Under the pieces are notes generated by a model. The model had not been told where the DNA came from. It searched no databases and was given only the letters and a program-made list of their open reading frames with translations. A program made the position numbers and the translations under genes. Shown here piece after piece: positions 1-8,700 of a DNA stretch of 64,000 nucleotides. The stretch comes from Vannielia litorea (GTDB lineage: Bacteria; Pseudomonadota; Alphaproteobacteria; Rhodobacterales; Rhodobacteraceae): NCBI RefSeq assembly GCF_019801175.1, contig NZ_JAHVJR010000001.1, positions 2,232,001-2,296,000 on the forward strand. Reading direction: 5' to 3'. Numbering within the stretch: position 1 is the stretch's first letter; every line of letters begins with the position of its first letter.

Positions 1-1
1 C

Positions 2-814
2 GACGACCCGAAGGGCGCCAAGCTCCGGACCAAGAACAAGAACGCCGAGAAGCTCGACAAGTTCGCCACCTTCCTCGAGCCCCAGTCGGCCGAAGAGATG
101 AGCGCCGCGCGGCTGAAGATGATGCAGGCCGGCTACCGCTCCAAGAACGCGGTGCGGATTTACCACTTCATACAGTTCTCGCTCGGCATCGGCATGCTGC
201 TGATCGGTCTGCTGATCGCCATCATCAGCTCCGCCAATGGCGAGGTCGAAACCCAGCAGCTCCTGATGATGGTGCTGATCCCGGGCTTCGCGGGCTACTA
301 CCTGCCCCGCTACTGGGTGAACCGCCGCCTGCAACAGCGCCAGGGTGAAATCACCAACGGCTTCCCGGACTCGCTCGACATGATGCTGGTCTGCGTCGAG
401 GCCGGCCAGTCAATGGACCAGGCGATCATCCGGGTTTCCAAGGAGATCAAGCAGGGCTACCCCGCGCTCGCCGAGGAATACGAGATCGTCGCCCACGAGG
501 TGAAAGCCGGTAAAGACAAGACGAACGTCCTCAAGGACATGTCAGAGCGCTGCGGCGTGCCCGACATCGCCTCCTTCGTGACCGTGATGATCCAGTCCGC
601 CAGCTTCGGCACCTCGATCGCAGACGCCCTCCGCGTCTTCTCCGAAGAGATGCGCGACAAGCGGGTGATGCGCGCCGAAGAAAAGGCCAACGTCCTGCCC
701 ACCAAGCTGACGCTCGGCACCATGATGTTCACCGTGCCGCCGCTGATGATCATCCTCATCGGCCCGTCGGTCTACCAGATCTACGACACGCTGAGCAACG
801 CGACGTTCTTCTGA
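2..814 (+). CDS. tadC: TadC, inner-membrane platform protein of the Flp pilus (5' partial)
   Basis: The reading frame is open to the left edge, so the gene starts upstream; the first visible ATG (98) is internal. The product carries a T2SSF (type II secretion F) domain: a membrane segment near FIQFSLGIGMLLIGLL, a second pair around MMVLIPGFAGYYLP, the cytoplasmic helical block beginning GFPDSLDMMLVCVEAGQS, and a C-terminal membrane segment before GPSVYQIYD. TadC-family proteins pair with TadB as the platform on which the TadA ATPase drives assembly of tight-adherence pili. The tadD-like and prepilin peptidase genes further right support a tad locus, although an inserted gene on the other strand now separates them from tadC. 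Confidence 0.9.
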   Translation, partial: DDPKGAKLRTKNKNAEKLDKFATFLEPQSAEEMSAARLKMMQAGYRSKNAVRIYHFIQFSLGIGMLLIGLLIAIISSANGEVETQQLLMMVLIPGFAGYYLPRYWVNRRLQQRQGEITNGFPDSLDMMLVCVEAGQSMDQAIIRVSKEIKQGYPALAEEYEIVAHEVKAGKDKTNVLKDMSERCGVPDIASFVTVMIQSASFGTSIADALRVFSEEMRDKRVMRAEEKANVLPTKLTLGTMMFTVPPLMIILIGPSVYQIYDTLSNATFF

Positions 815-819
815 GGAGT

Positions 820-837
820 GGGGGCTACGGCCCCCTT
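820..837 (+). terminator. Stem-loop just after tadC
   Basis: A perfect 6-bp GC stem (GGGGGC / GCCCCC) closes a TACG tetraloop six bases after the tadC stop, followed by only two T residues. It probably ends the upstream tad transcript, or marks its 3' end. The rest of the gap (838-1127) is AT-richer and has no convincing gene or further signal. Confidence 0.5.
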
Positions 838-1127
838 CCGCGCGCTCTGGGGCATTGCCTTGATTTTCCCAGCAAATGAGACCAATCGGTTCACTATCTC
901 CCAAGGCAAAGTAGAGGTGTCTGCACATAGGACATTGAGTGTGGGCTGACTTCAGCCAATACCGGTCGTTGGTACAACCATCCACGCTGCGGCGCAGTTT
1001 CGCAGAACTTTAACGCCGCACATCATTATCCACCGCATAGCCAAACAGGCTAGACAAGATGCATTCTAACTACGATGCAGAAGAACTGCACAAGTAGTCA
1101 GCAATTCCACGTCCCCAACTTTCTGCA

Positions 1128-3101
1128 TCATCCTATTTCATACATTTCCTGCCTGCGACCCTCCTCATCAGGAGCATTCAAGAATCCGATGAGGTCGCGA
1201 AGCAAAATTACGTCCATAACATGGTTGCCATGCTCATCCGAAAGGGTATGCGTAACGCCGTGATATTCACGATCAGAGCACCCCTCATCGATCAACAGTG
1301 AATTCAACTCAAACAACTGAACATAGTCATCACCTGCTTCCCAAGCGATAACTAGATCAATATCAGAGGCTTGCTTGTCTCCAGTAGTCAAATCAGAAAT
1401 CAAGCCATCTAGGGTAAATTTGTACTCCAAAACCTTAAGTTTGGTTGAAACGAAGCCTTCAGGATATTCATCCTCGTAGTCAGAAGAATGCTCCTCGGTT
1501 ATCCCTAAGGGATTGCTGACTGGGTCGAAAACATGACTTCCATAGTCTGCACCTACCCTTACTCTGTAAGCACCATCGTAGGTGCTCATCTCATTGGTTC
1601 CAACTACCTTAATACCTCTTACCACACCACCAGCAACCAACTGATTGAATAGAGCGATAACATCTTGCTCTCTTGAGGGCTCCGAAGAAATAGATATCTC
1701 ATTTATGGGAATAAAAAAGTTTGGATTCTTCAAAAGCAATGGTGAATTTTCTTCATGTTGCTCAAGCGCCTTCTTCCATCCGTCTACCTTGTCACCCTTG
1801 ATTAGGCTCTTTTGCTTGTTGTCTTCATTTCTAAGGCAGTCACGAATCCTTGTAAAATTCTTCTCCAAGAGGAGGCGCGAAACTTTCTTTGCAAAGTCGG
1901 TAAAAGACTTGTCGAACCCCTTCCTGCCCAAGTCAACAACACAATCTTTGAAGTGTATTACTATATGAACCTGGTTCTGCCTGCCTGTGTACCGCACTAA
2001 GGGGATCTGCAACATATCGCCCTGCGGCATATTATCTGCGGCCAACTGAATTCCGGGTTCGTATATTTTGGCAGTCGGTCGATATCTGAACTTGTTTTCT
2101 GCCAGCCGCTTCCAAACTTTTGCTCCCGACATAAGGGACGCAATTATGCTAACACTATGATCTTTGCAGAACTGAGCGTCGTCCGGATCGAGGCCATCAA
2201 TCTTCTCAATTATCGAAGCGCTATCCCATTTAATGGATACTGCGTCGAGGTTTCTGATCTTCACAGGAAGCTTTGCGGCCGCGCCGTTTTTCTTGACGTT
2301 TTCCTCAATCGTTTTGACGACCTTATCGTAGTCAACCACCTTTTGGACGTGAGCGTGTGGCGGCAAGTATTCACATCTCTTCGCCACATGCTCTGTCACA
2401 ACGCCAGATGGGTTAACGTGACAGATGTACACCTCCACGTCGGGAGCCTCGGAAACTGCGCCCAATGCCGTCTTCACACTCAAAGAAACGAACCAAACCT
2501 CAGCATTTTTTAAACCGGGCCAAGAAAGCCTTGAAGGCTTTGTTGTCTCGTCCAGCTTTAACGTGATAGACACGCCAGATGAAAACTCGTGAAAGTCCGC
2601 GTCAATATACGGATCGCCAGTTGGATAAACTTCCGGATTCGAGCTAGCATTGTCGTTGTGAAGCCAGCTTCTTGCCCCCTCCATCTCGCCGCTAGCGTTG
2701 AAGTGCTTTGTTTTCGTATCAATTCTGATGTAATTAAAACCATAAGCTAAAAATGTCGCACCCACACCCTTGCTTCCGCGCTCACCCTTCTCTTTAAATG
2801 ACTCATGCGGCGCTAAAAACTTCAAGAATGCGCTTTCACTTAAACCGACACCATTATCAGAGACGGTAATTTGGTTTTTCTCTTCATTAATTATTATTCT
2901 TATTCTTTTTGCCTCGCCATCATCAGTGCCACGCTTATCAACAGCGTCCATCGCATTTTGGATCAACTCTGCGAATGGATCAAACCAACCTACATATGAA
3001 TGGAGGATCGAGTGGATGCTACGTTTTGTTCGCTTTAGAACTACGCTCTCGTCGGGCAAGGTTGTGTCGGAAATGCTTAAAGGATCAAAGTTTTCAAACA
3101 T
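1128..3101 (-). CDS. GHKL (Hsp90/MutL/MORC-like) ATPase, probable accessory or defence protein
   Basis: This 657-residue protein has a GHKL ATPase fold at its N-terminus. The N-box is ELIQNAMDAVD (45-55), the G1 box DNGVG (82-86) and the G2 box GSKGVGAT (109-116). The middle is uncharacterised. The C-terminal part contains LEYK (558-561) followed by SDIDLVIAW (579-587), which resembles the E-x-K and acidic strand of PD-(D/E)XK nucleases; that reading is inference. It is not HtpG or MutL: order and length after the ATPase domain differ. The ATG at 3101 is preferred because GGAGAG lies 10 bases upstream; a TTG at 3119 is also in frame. Base composition is far AT-richer than all neighbours, codon use differs, and the gene sits on the opposite strand inside a tad locus. 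These signs point to horizontal transfer. MORC-like GHKL proteins occur in prokaryotic restriction and defence loci, but no partner gene is visible here. Confidence 0.8.
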   Translation of the reverse strand: MFENFDPLSISDTTLPDESVVLKRTKRSIHSILHSYVGWFDPFAELIQNAMDAVDKRGTDDGEAKRIRIIINEEKNQITVSDNGVGLSESAFLKFLAPHESFKEKGERGSKGVGATFLAYGFNYIRIDTKTKHFNASGEMEGARSWLHNDNASSNPEVYPTGDPYIDADFHEFSSGVSITLKLDETTKPSRLSWPGLKNAEVWFVSLSVKTALGAVSEAPDVEVYICHVNPSGVVTEHVAKRCEYLPPHAHVQKVVDYDKVVKTIEENVKKNGAAAKLPVKIRNLDAVSIKWDSASIIEKIDGLDPDDAQFCKDHSVSIIASLMSGAKVWKRLAENKFRYRPTAKIYEPGIQLAADNMPQGDMLQIPLVRYTGRQNQVHIVIHFKDCVVDLGRKGFDKSFTDFAKKVSRLLLEKNFTRIRDCLRNEDNKQKSLIKGDKVDGWKKALEQHEENSPLLLKNPNFFIPINEISISSEPSREQDVIALFNQLVAGGVVRGIKVVGTNEMSTYDGAYRVRVGADYGSHVFDPVSNPLGITEEHSSDYEDEYPEGFVSTKLKVLEYKFTLDGLISDLTTGDKQASDIDLVIAWEAGDDYVQLFELNSLLIDEGCSDREYHGVTHTLSDEHGNHVMDVILLRDLIGFLNAPDEEGRRQEMYEIG

Positions 3102-3538
3102 CGTCTTGTGTCTCTCCAAATATCTCTCTGAGCGTATGACATAGTTGTCGCCTTATCTAGCTACTAGTTTGGCTCATCTTGCCCCGTGCCGCGCAGAGAG
3201 ATCGACCTTTGAGTATAATCGTTTGCTGCAATGCGTTTGCAGTTGCCTATGGCACGCCGTACTCGCGTCACGCCACGTCTTGCTGGAAAGGCGTCGCGTT
3301 CCCAAGCTACCAAAGCAATCCACGATGCGCCTCTACTTTAGTTGGCTGAACCCTCCCCTACCCCACCGTCCCAACCCCTTAACGCAGCGTGCGTATGCAT
3401 CGCGTATGCATGGGTTGTGCATCAGTTGTGCATCACTTGTGCTGGGGTGCTATGATACCTCCCATCAAATCCTGCCCCACCGGGCGCCCCTGTCACCTTT
3501 TTGCCCCTTTCGCCGCCCGACGGCCGGAAGATGCGGGG
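3102..3538. other. Gap between the GHKL gene and the tad TPR gene
   Basis: This 437-bp region lies between divergent genes. It contains the 11-bp repeat array listed separately. AT-rich sequence gives way to normal GC around 3160-3380. No ORF here looks real: the long frames are overlapping shadows. A promoter for the rightward TPR genes should lie here, but no convincing -35/-10 pair was identified. Confidence 0.5.
3391..3445 (+). repeat. Array of five 11-bp repeats, one helical turn each
   Basis: Successive 11-bp units are GCGTATGCATC, GCGTATGCATG, GGTTGTGCATC, AGTTGTGCATC and the degenerate ACTTGTGCTGG. The shared core is T(A/G)TGCATC. Phasing is exact, with no spacer bases. A second array with the same period and core lies at 39555-39598. 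The array sits upstream of the tad TPR gene and beside the AT-rich island. Exact helical phasing suggests cooperative protein binding on one face of the DNA. Confidence 0.8.
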
Positions 3539-4183
3539 TTGGTGGTTGCCAGAGCGGGGGCGCGCGCGCATCTTCGCGGCAACAAGAACCCGCGGGCGAG
3601 CAGTCTCCTGTTTTACAGATCGATCTTCCCCAAGGCCCTCGCGGCCCTTCTCCTGCTGGCGCTGGCCGCTTGCGGGTCTGATCGGCTTTCTGAATTGAAT
3701 CAAGGGACTAAGGCCAGCGGCGCCCGTTCTTACGAAGACCCGGACGGGTTGATCGTGGGGCACAGGCTGATGTCGGCGGGGGAGTATGAGTTGGCGCTCT
3801 CGGCCTATTACCGGGCCGGCGCCGAGCAGGGGTTGACGGTTGATGTCCTGAGCGCGCTCGGTAGTGCAAATCTCAAGCTCGGCCGCTTGGGCCAGGCCGA
3901 GGATCTTCTGCGCAAGGCCATCGAGAAGGATGAGAAATTTCCCCCTGCCTGGAACAACTTAGGCGTCATCCTCATGGAAAAACGCGAGTACGGCGAGGCC
4001 GAAAGGGTCTTCAAAATCGCCTTCGCGCTGGACAGTGGCAATTCCGCCGAGATCAAGAAAAACCTTAACCTCGCTATGGATCGCATGAAGATCCCCGGCT
4101 ATGGTTCTGAACAAGAACAACAAACCAATTTCGACTTGGTGCGCAGGGGCAGCGGGCAATACCTTCTTCTCAGCACGCCATGA
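3539..4183 (+). CDS. TPR-repeat lipoprotein of the tad locus
   Basis: A lipoprotein-type signal (FPKALAALLLLALAAC, lipobox LAAC) is followed by roughly 160 residues with tetratricopeptide-like repeats, such as ALGSANLKLGRLGQAEDLL and AWNNLGVILMEKREYGEA. Such proteins act as periplasmic or outer-membrane-anchored pilotins or assembly factors for Flp pili. The start is uncertain. The frame is open back to an ATG at 3389, but that start lies inside the 11-bp array and would give an impossible leader. TTG 3539 and GTG 3542 still leave a long n-region; CTG 3608 would give an ideal lipoprotein signal. The next gene begins 31 bases downstream, so they are probably co-transcribed. Confidence 0.75.
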   Translation: MVVARAGARAHLRGNKNPRASSLLFYRSIFPKALAALLLLALAACGSDRLSELNQGTKASGARSYEDPDGLIVGHRLMSAGEYELALSAYYRAGAEQGLTVDVLSALGSANLKLGRLGQAEDLLRKAIEKDEKFPPAWNNLGVILMEKREYGEAERVFKIAFALDSGNSAEIKKNLNLAMDRMKIPGYGSEQEQQTNFDLVRRGSGQYLLLSTP

Positions 4184-4214
4184 GGCAGCAAGAGCAGTAA
4201 AAGGACGCAGAAAA

Positions 4215-5072
4215 ATGCGCCAGACATCCCTTATTTCCCTTGCACTTACCGGTGCCCTGGCCCTCTCGGCCTGTCAGAAATCCGCCGATGGCGAGGTCTC
4301 CCGCGCGATGGCCTCGGTGAACGCCGTAGACGAAAACGGCCTCTCCGACATCATGCTAACCGTCGCCGACCCCAACGAGGCGGTGAACTACTTCAAGCGC
4401 GCCAGCAAGGACAATCCCAAGCGGATCGACCTCAAGCGCGGCCTCGCTCTAAGTCTTGTCCGTGCAAAGAAAAATACCGAGGCCGTCGCCGCATGGCGCG
4501 CCGTGGTGAAGCACGAGGACAGCACGCTCGACGACAAGGTCGACTTTGCCGACGCCCTCCTGCGCAACGGCGACTGGAAGGAAGCCGAGACCACGCTAGA
4601 CGGCATCCCACCCACCCACGAGACCTACAAGCGCTACCGCCTCGAGGCCATGGTCGCCGACAGCAACAAGGAGTGGAAGAAGGCCGACAGCTTCTACGAG
4701 ACCGCCGTCGCCCTCACCACCAAGCCCTCCGGCGTGCTGAACAACTGGGGCTACTCCAAGCTCTCCCGTGGCGACTACGGCGGCGCCGAGAAGCTCTTCG
4801 TCGAGGCCATCCAGTACGACCCTGAGCTCTTCACCGCCAAGAACAACCTCGTGCTCGCCCGTGGTGCTCAGCGCAACTATCAGCTACCCTTGGTTCAGAT
4901 GACCCAAGTCGAGCGTGCGCAGCTCTTGCACACCGCCGCACTGGCCGCGGTCAAACAGGGCGATGTGGAAACCGGCAAGGGCCTGCTGCAAGAGGCGATC
5001 GACGCGCACCCGCAGCACTTTGAAGAGGCCGTGCGGTCGCTCAGGGCGCTGGAAAACAACGTCACCAACTGA
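4215..5072 (+). CDS. tadD: TadD-like TPR lipoprotein
   Basis: The 285-residue product starts with a lipoprotein signal (MRQTSLISLALTGALALSAC) and has several TPR units, for example NNWGYSKLSRGDYGGAEKLF and AKNNLVLARGAQRNY. TadD proteins are outer-membrane-linked pilotins needed for Flp pilus biogenesis. The ATG at 4215 was chosen because it gives a complete lipobox signal and has AGGAC about ten bases upstream; the in-frame GTG at 4101 would destroy the signal. It shares architecture with the preceding TPR lipoprotein, so the pair may be old duplicates. Confidence 0.82.
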   Translation: MRQTSLISLALTGALALSACQKSADGEVSRAMASVNAVDENGLSDIMLTVADPNEAVNYFKRASKDNPKRIDLKRGLALSLVRAKKNTEAVAAWRAVVKHEDSTLDDKVDFADALLRNGDWKEAETTLDGIPPTHETYKRYRLEAMVADSNKEWKKADSFYETAVALTTKPSGVLNNWGYSKLSRGDYGGAEKLFVEAIQYDPELFTAKNNLVLARGAQRNYQLPLVQMTQVERAQLLHTAALAAVKQGDVETGKGLLQEAIDAHPQHFEEAVRSLRALENNVTN

Positions 5073-5087
5073 TCCGGGGCCGCATCC

Positions 5088-5582
5088 ATGCTCGCCCCCG
5101 CAACGGCCAGCCTGTGGTTCTTCATCCTGACCGCGCCGATCTGCCTGTACGTGGCGTGGTCGGACATGGCGCGGATGAAGATCCCCAACAAGGCCGTGGT
5201 GCTGACCGTCATCGTCTACGCCATCGCGGGGCTGATCCTGCTGCCTTTCGTCGACTACGCTTGGCGCTGGCTCCACCTCGCCGTGGTTCTGGCCATCGGC
5301 TTCGTGATGAACATGCTGGGGATGCTGGGCGCCGGGGACGCGAAGTTTGCAGCCGCGATGGCCCCGTTCATCGCGCTGGGTGACCTATTCAACGTGATGA
5401 TGCTCTTCGCCGCTATCATGTTGGCGGCCTTCGTCACCCATCGCATTGTCCGCACGATCGCCCCCGTCCGCAAGATCGTGCCCCATTGGGAGAGCTGGAC
5501 GCGCAAGGACTTTCCGATGGGACTCGCGCTCGGGGGAACGCTCGCAGCCTACCTTGCGATGGCTGCCAAATACGGCATCTAG
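5088..5582 (+). CDS. cpaA: Prepilin peptidase (CpaA/TadV, A24 family)
   Basis: A 164-residue polytopic membrane protein carries both aspartates of the A24 aspartic peptidases: WSDMARMKIPN (D26) and the GxGD motif GAGDAKF (G81-D84). It would cleave the leader of Flp prepilin at the cytoplasmic face of the inner membrane. The size fits the short CpaA/TadV type, which lacks the N-methylase domain of PilD. It starts 15 bases after tadD and is probably in the same operon. Confidence 0.92.
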   Translation: MLAPATASLWFFILTAPICLYVAWSDMARMKIPNKAVVLTVIVYAIAGLILLPFVDYAWRWLHLAVVLAIGFVMNMLGMLGAGDAKFAAAMAPFIALGDLFNVMMLFAAIMLAAFVTHRIVRTIAPVRKIVPHWESWTRKDFPMGLALGGTLAAYLAMAAKYGI

Positions 5583-7198
5583 CCCTTTTCCAGCAGGATA
5601 TAGAGCGGCGTGCGGCTGACCTCTATCAGCGTGTCGCCACGCTGCCCGATCCGCTCCAGCACAAGGCCGCGCACCTTGGGGTGGATGGAGCACTGCGGCA
5701 CGAGAATGTAATCGGCCGTATCATAGCCCGGCAGCCCGCCGTAGTACCACGGCGCGCCGTTCTCCAGCCGCTCGAAATCGCCGAACAGCCAGATCGAGGA
5801 GAAGAGATCGGCGATGAAAATCCGCTCGCCCGCGTGGCCGCTCTCTTCGAGGCTCGTCGCCATGCTGTCGAACAGAGCGGAGAGGCCGAGCATCACCTCG
5901 CAACGCGGCAACTCCTCGCCGTTCAGCACATCCGCCGACCCGCGTTCGGCCCTCTCTGCCCATACATCCAAGCCGCTGCCCGGCACTTCCATTGGCACCC
6001 GCTTGTCAGCGCGCAGGGCGCGGACAGTTCCGGTTTGCAGATCGGCATGAAGGGTGGCGCGCGGCAGCAGCGGCACATGCTGCGCGGCATCCTGCCCAAG
6101 GTGGCGGATCGGGCTGTAGGCGAGGTTGATCGCAGAGGGCACAATCATGGCGAAAGCCGCGGCGCCTGAGAGGCCCACAGCCGTGCGCATATCCCACCCT
6201 GCGCCATTTGTGATCCCGCCCTCTGGGCGTGCGGCGAAGAGCAGGATGCCCAGCAACAGGAGCCACTGCGGATCGTTACCGAAGTTCTGGAACGTCACAT
6301 AAAAGAAGCCGGGTGTCAGGAGCAGCAGCACCAAGCCCTCGGTCATCTTCTTGGCCTGACGCAGCAGGATGACGCTGAACAGCAGCACGATGGAGCCGCC
6401 AAGGTAGGCTGGCGCGGCAATGACCGCTGCAAAGGGCGCGCCGGGGTTGGCCCGGACTTCGGAGGCCGAAACCCGCAACAGATCACGCATGTAGGCTGCC
6501 CAGAAATCGAGCCCGGCGAAGGCGGTTACGACTGCCACGATTGTAAGGCCGGTGGCCAATGCGAACATGAATGCGCGGTGCTGCTTGTGCGCCAAGAGGC
6601 CAACTGCGACCGGGATCACGAAGGCGGCGAAATAGGTGACCTTGCACAGCGCCAGAAAGGCCAGCGCGAGGCCCACCACGATGCCATCGGCCGTCTGGTT
6701 TTTGTGTCCGTCGACCGGAGGGAGGGTCGCAATGAGAATTGCGATGAAGGCTGCCGCCCAGGCCCAGCGATTGTAATGCATGGAGATCGAGACCGAGCGC
6801 TCAGCCTCTCCGTGCACCAGCGCCGTGACCAGCACGATGACCAGCGCGCCAAAGAGGTAGGGCCAGTACCCGGTGAGCCGCGACAGCCCTGCGCGCCATG
6901 CCAGAGGCAAGAGCAGCAGCCCCATCAGCGCCTGGGCATAAAGGATTGAGGAGCCGACCCCTGCCCCCAGCTTCACGAAAAGCGCGATGGGCGCGAAGGC
7001 CATGAAGCCGATCGGGGTCATAAAATCGAGATGCGGCCACTCGCCATCAGCCATGCGAAAGACGATCTCGAGCAGATGCAGCATGTCGCCTTCATGCTTG
7101 CCGACCAACAGTTGGCCGCGCCACATCGCCAGCCCGGCCTCGACAGCGAGAACCGCCAACAAAACCACGAACAACCTACCGGCGTTTGTCTTTTTCAT
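5579..7198 (-). CDS. Polytopic membrane protein, GT-C glycosyltransferase-like
   Basis: About 539 residues with 9-11 predicted membrane segments, followed by a roughly 150-residue soluble C-terminal part with four Cys or near-Cys positions (CEVMLG, PQCSIHP). The first extramembrane loop reads GKHEGDMLHLLE then PHLDFMTPIGF. This acidic, G-x-P-x-x-DF layout is typical of GT-C lipid-sugar-using glycosyltransferases; substrate and true family are unknown. ATG 7198 is preferred over the in-frame GTG 7225 because the hydrophobic segment then begins near the N-terminus. It is convergent with cpaA, overlapping its stop by 4 bases, and divergent from the AAA+ gene. Confidence 0.8.
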   Translation of the reverse strand: MKKTNAGRLFVVLLAVLAVEAGLAMWRGQLLVGKHEGDMLHLLEIVFRMADGEWPHLDFMTPIGFMAFAPIALFVKLGAGVGSSILYAQALMGLLLLPLAWRAGLSRLTGYWPYLFGALVIVLVTALVHGEAERSVSISMHYNRWAWAAAFIAILIATLPPVDGHKNQTADGIVVGLALAFLALCKVTYFAAFVIPVAVGLLAHKQHRAFMFALATGLTIVAVVTAFAGLDFWAAYMRDLLRVSASEVRANPGAPFAAVIAAPAYLGGSIVLLFSVILLRQAKKMTEGLVLLLLTPGFFYVTFQNFGNDPQWLLLLGILLFAARPEGGITNGAGWDMRTAVGLSGAAAFAMIVPSAINLAYSPIRHLGQDAAQHVPLLPRATLHADLQTGTVRALRADKRVPMEVPGSGLDVWAERAERGSADVLNGEELPRCEVMLGLSALFDSMATSLEESGHAGERIFIADLFSSIWLFGDFERLENGAPWYYGGLPGYDTADYILVPQCSIHPKVRGLVLERIGQRGDTLIEVSRTPLYILLEKG

Positions 7199-7338
7199 CG
7201 CTGCTCTTGTCCATTTTTTGGCCACAATAGCGGGGCACAGTCCTGCTCACCACGGGTATTGTCCACGCCTTGGGCGGTTATGCGGCGAAACCCGGGGAGA
7301 TTTTGAGACGTGCGCCAAAAAACGAGCAGGTGACCCGG

Positions 7339-8649
7339 ATGAACATGGAAGTGGCCAATGTGATTGCGCCCCCCGCGCCGAAGCGGTTGGAAGACATGCA
7401 ATTGCCCCTGGTGATGATGCGCGACATCGTGCTGAAAACCATTTTCCGCAAGAACGTCGAGACCGTGGCCGAAATTTCGCCGGCCATCTGCCTGCCGATC
7501 CCGGTGACACAAGAACTGGTGGACCTCGCGCGCAGCCAGAAGCTGATCGAGGCGACGGGTTCCATGACGGCAGGCGGCTCGGGTGAGATGGGCTATCAGC
7601 TCACTGACGCCGGCAAGGCGCGAGCGCTCGATGCGCTGGCCCAGTCTGAATACTACGGCGCCATGCCGGTGCCGCTGGAGGTGTATCAGGAGCAGGTGAA
7701 GCGCCAGTCGATCCGCAACATCCAGATCACTCGTCAGCAGCTCACCGACGCTATGGGCCACTTGATCTTGCCCGACAGCCTGCTTGACCACCTCGGCCCG
7801 GCGGTCTCTGCCGGTCGTTCGATCCTGATGTATGGCCCGCCGGGCAACGGCAAGTCCTCGATCTCGAACGGTATTCGCGATGCGATGGGGGACAAGATCT
7901 TCATCCCCCGCGCCATTGAATACGCCGGACAGGTGATCACGGTCTTCGACCCGATCGTGCATACCGCCGTCGAGGAAGAGGCCGACGACCCCAACAGCCT
8001 GCGCCGCACCTCGGGCCGCTTCGATACCCGCTATGTGCGCTGCGAGCGCCCGACCGTGATCACTGGTGGTGAGCTTTCACTCTCGATGCTCGACCTGGTC
8101 TACAACCCCACCGCCCGCACCTATCAGGCCCCGCTTCAGCTGAAGTCCTCCGGCGGCATCTTCATCGTGGACGACCTTGGCCGTCAGGCTGAGCCGCCGC
8201 AGGCACTGGTCAACCGCTGGATCGTTCCGCTGGAAGAGAGCAAGGATATCCTCGCCCTGCAGTCGGGCGAGAAGTTCGAGGTGCCCTTCGACACGCTGGT
8301 GATCTTCTCCACCAACTTCCACCCCAACGAGATCTTCGATAAGGCGGCGCTGCGCCGGATCTTCTTCAAGATCAAGATCGACGGGCCGGTGCAGGAGGAT
8401 TACCTGAAGATCTTCGCGATGGTCGCCAAGAAGCGCGGCATGCCGCTCGATCAGGATGCGCTGATCCACCTGCTGAAGGTGAAGTATCCGGAGATCGACA
8501 ACATCTACGCCAACTACCAGCCGATCTTCTTGATCGACCAGATGATAGCCATCTGCGAGTTCGAGGGCATCCCCTACCAGATGACGCCCGAACTGATCGA
8601 CCGCGCCTGGGCGAACATGTTCGTCAAGGAAGAGACGATCGTGCACTAA
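7339..8649 (+). CDS. AAA+ family ATPase with N-terminal winged-helix-like region
   Basis: The 436-residue product has a Walker A motif GPPGNGKS (166-173), a Walker B-like strand GGIFIVDDLGR, and sensor-1-like VIFSTNFHP. Residues about 55-105 (ELVDLARSQKLIEA through YQLTDAGKARA) look like a winged helix. The start is ATG 7339, with AGG 8 bases upstream. This ATPase is not one of the standard Tad motor proteins. Its place beside tad genes suggests a role linked to that locus, but this is inference only. Confidence 0.85.
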   Translation: MNMEVANVIAPPAPKRLEDMQLPLVMMRDIVLKTIFRKNVETVAEISPAICLPIPVTQELVDLARSQKLIEATGSMTAGGSGEMGYQLTDAGKARALDALAQSEYYGAMPVPLEVYQEQVKRQSIRNIQITRQQLTDAMGHLILPDSLLDHLGPAVSAGRSILMYGPPGNGKSSISNGIRDAMGDKIFIPRAIEYAGQVITVFDPIVHTAVEEEADDPNSLRRTSGRFDTRYVRCERPTVITGGELSLSMLDLVYNPTARTYQAPLQLKSSGGIFIVDDLGRQAEPPQALVNRWIVPLEESKDILALQSGEKFEVPFDTLVIFSTNFHPNEIFDKAALRRIFFKIKIDGPVQEDYLKIFAMVAKKRGMPLDQDALIHLLKVKYPEIDNIYANYQPIFLIDQMIAICEFEGIPYQMTPELIDRAWANMFVKEETIVH

Positions 8650-8664
8650 AGTGACCTGTCGGCA

Positions 8665-8690
8665 GCGGCGGCGCCTCCTCTTGCCGCCGC
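8665..8690. terminator. GC-rich stem-loop between convergent genes
   Basis: An 8-bp perfect stem (GCGGCGGC / GCCGCCGC) with a 10-base loop lies between the stops of the AAA+ gene and the MFS gene. It has no strong T-tract on either side. It probably acts as a two-way transcript boundary. Confidence 0.45.
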
Positions 8691-8700
8691 CGCCAGCCCG

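Noticed and set aside
838..1127. tRNA-borne attachment site at the edge of the AT-rich island
   Set aside because: No tRNA-like cloverleaf, integrase gene or direct repeat flanking the island was found by eye.
1128..3101. HtpG (Hsp90) or MutL
   Set aside because: Only the ATPase boxes match. Length, lack of Hsp90 middle and C-terminal signatures, and lack of the MutL GxRGEAL-type motif argue against both.
3391..3445. CRISPR array
   Set aside because: Units are 11 bp with no unique spacers, and no cas genes are present.
5579..7225. GTG 7225 as start of the GT-C-like gene
   Set aside because: It adds a charged leader without family support; ATG 7198 places the first helix normally.
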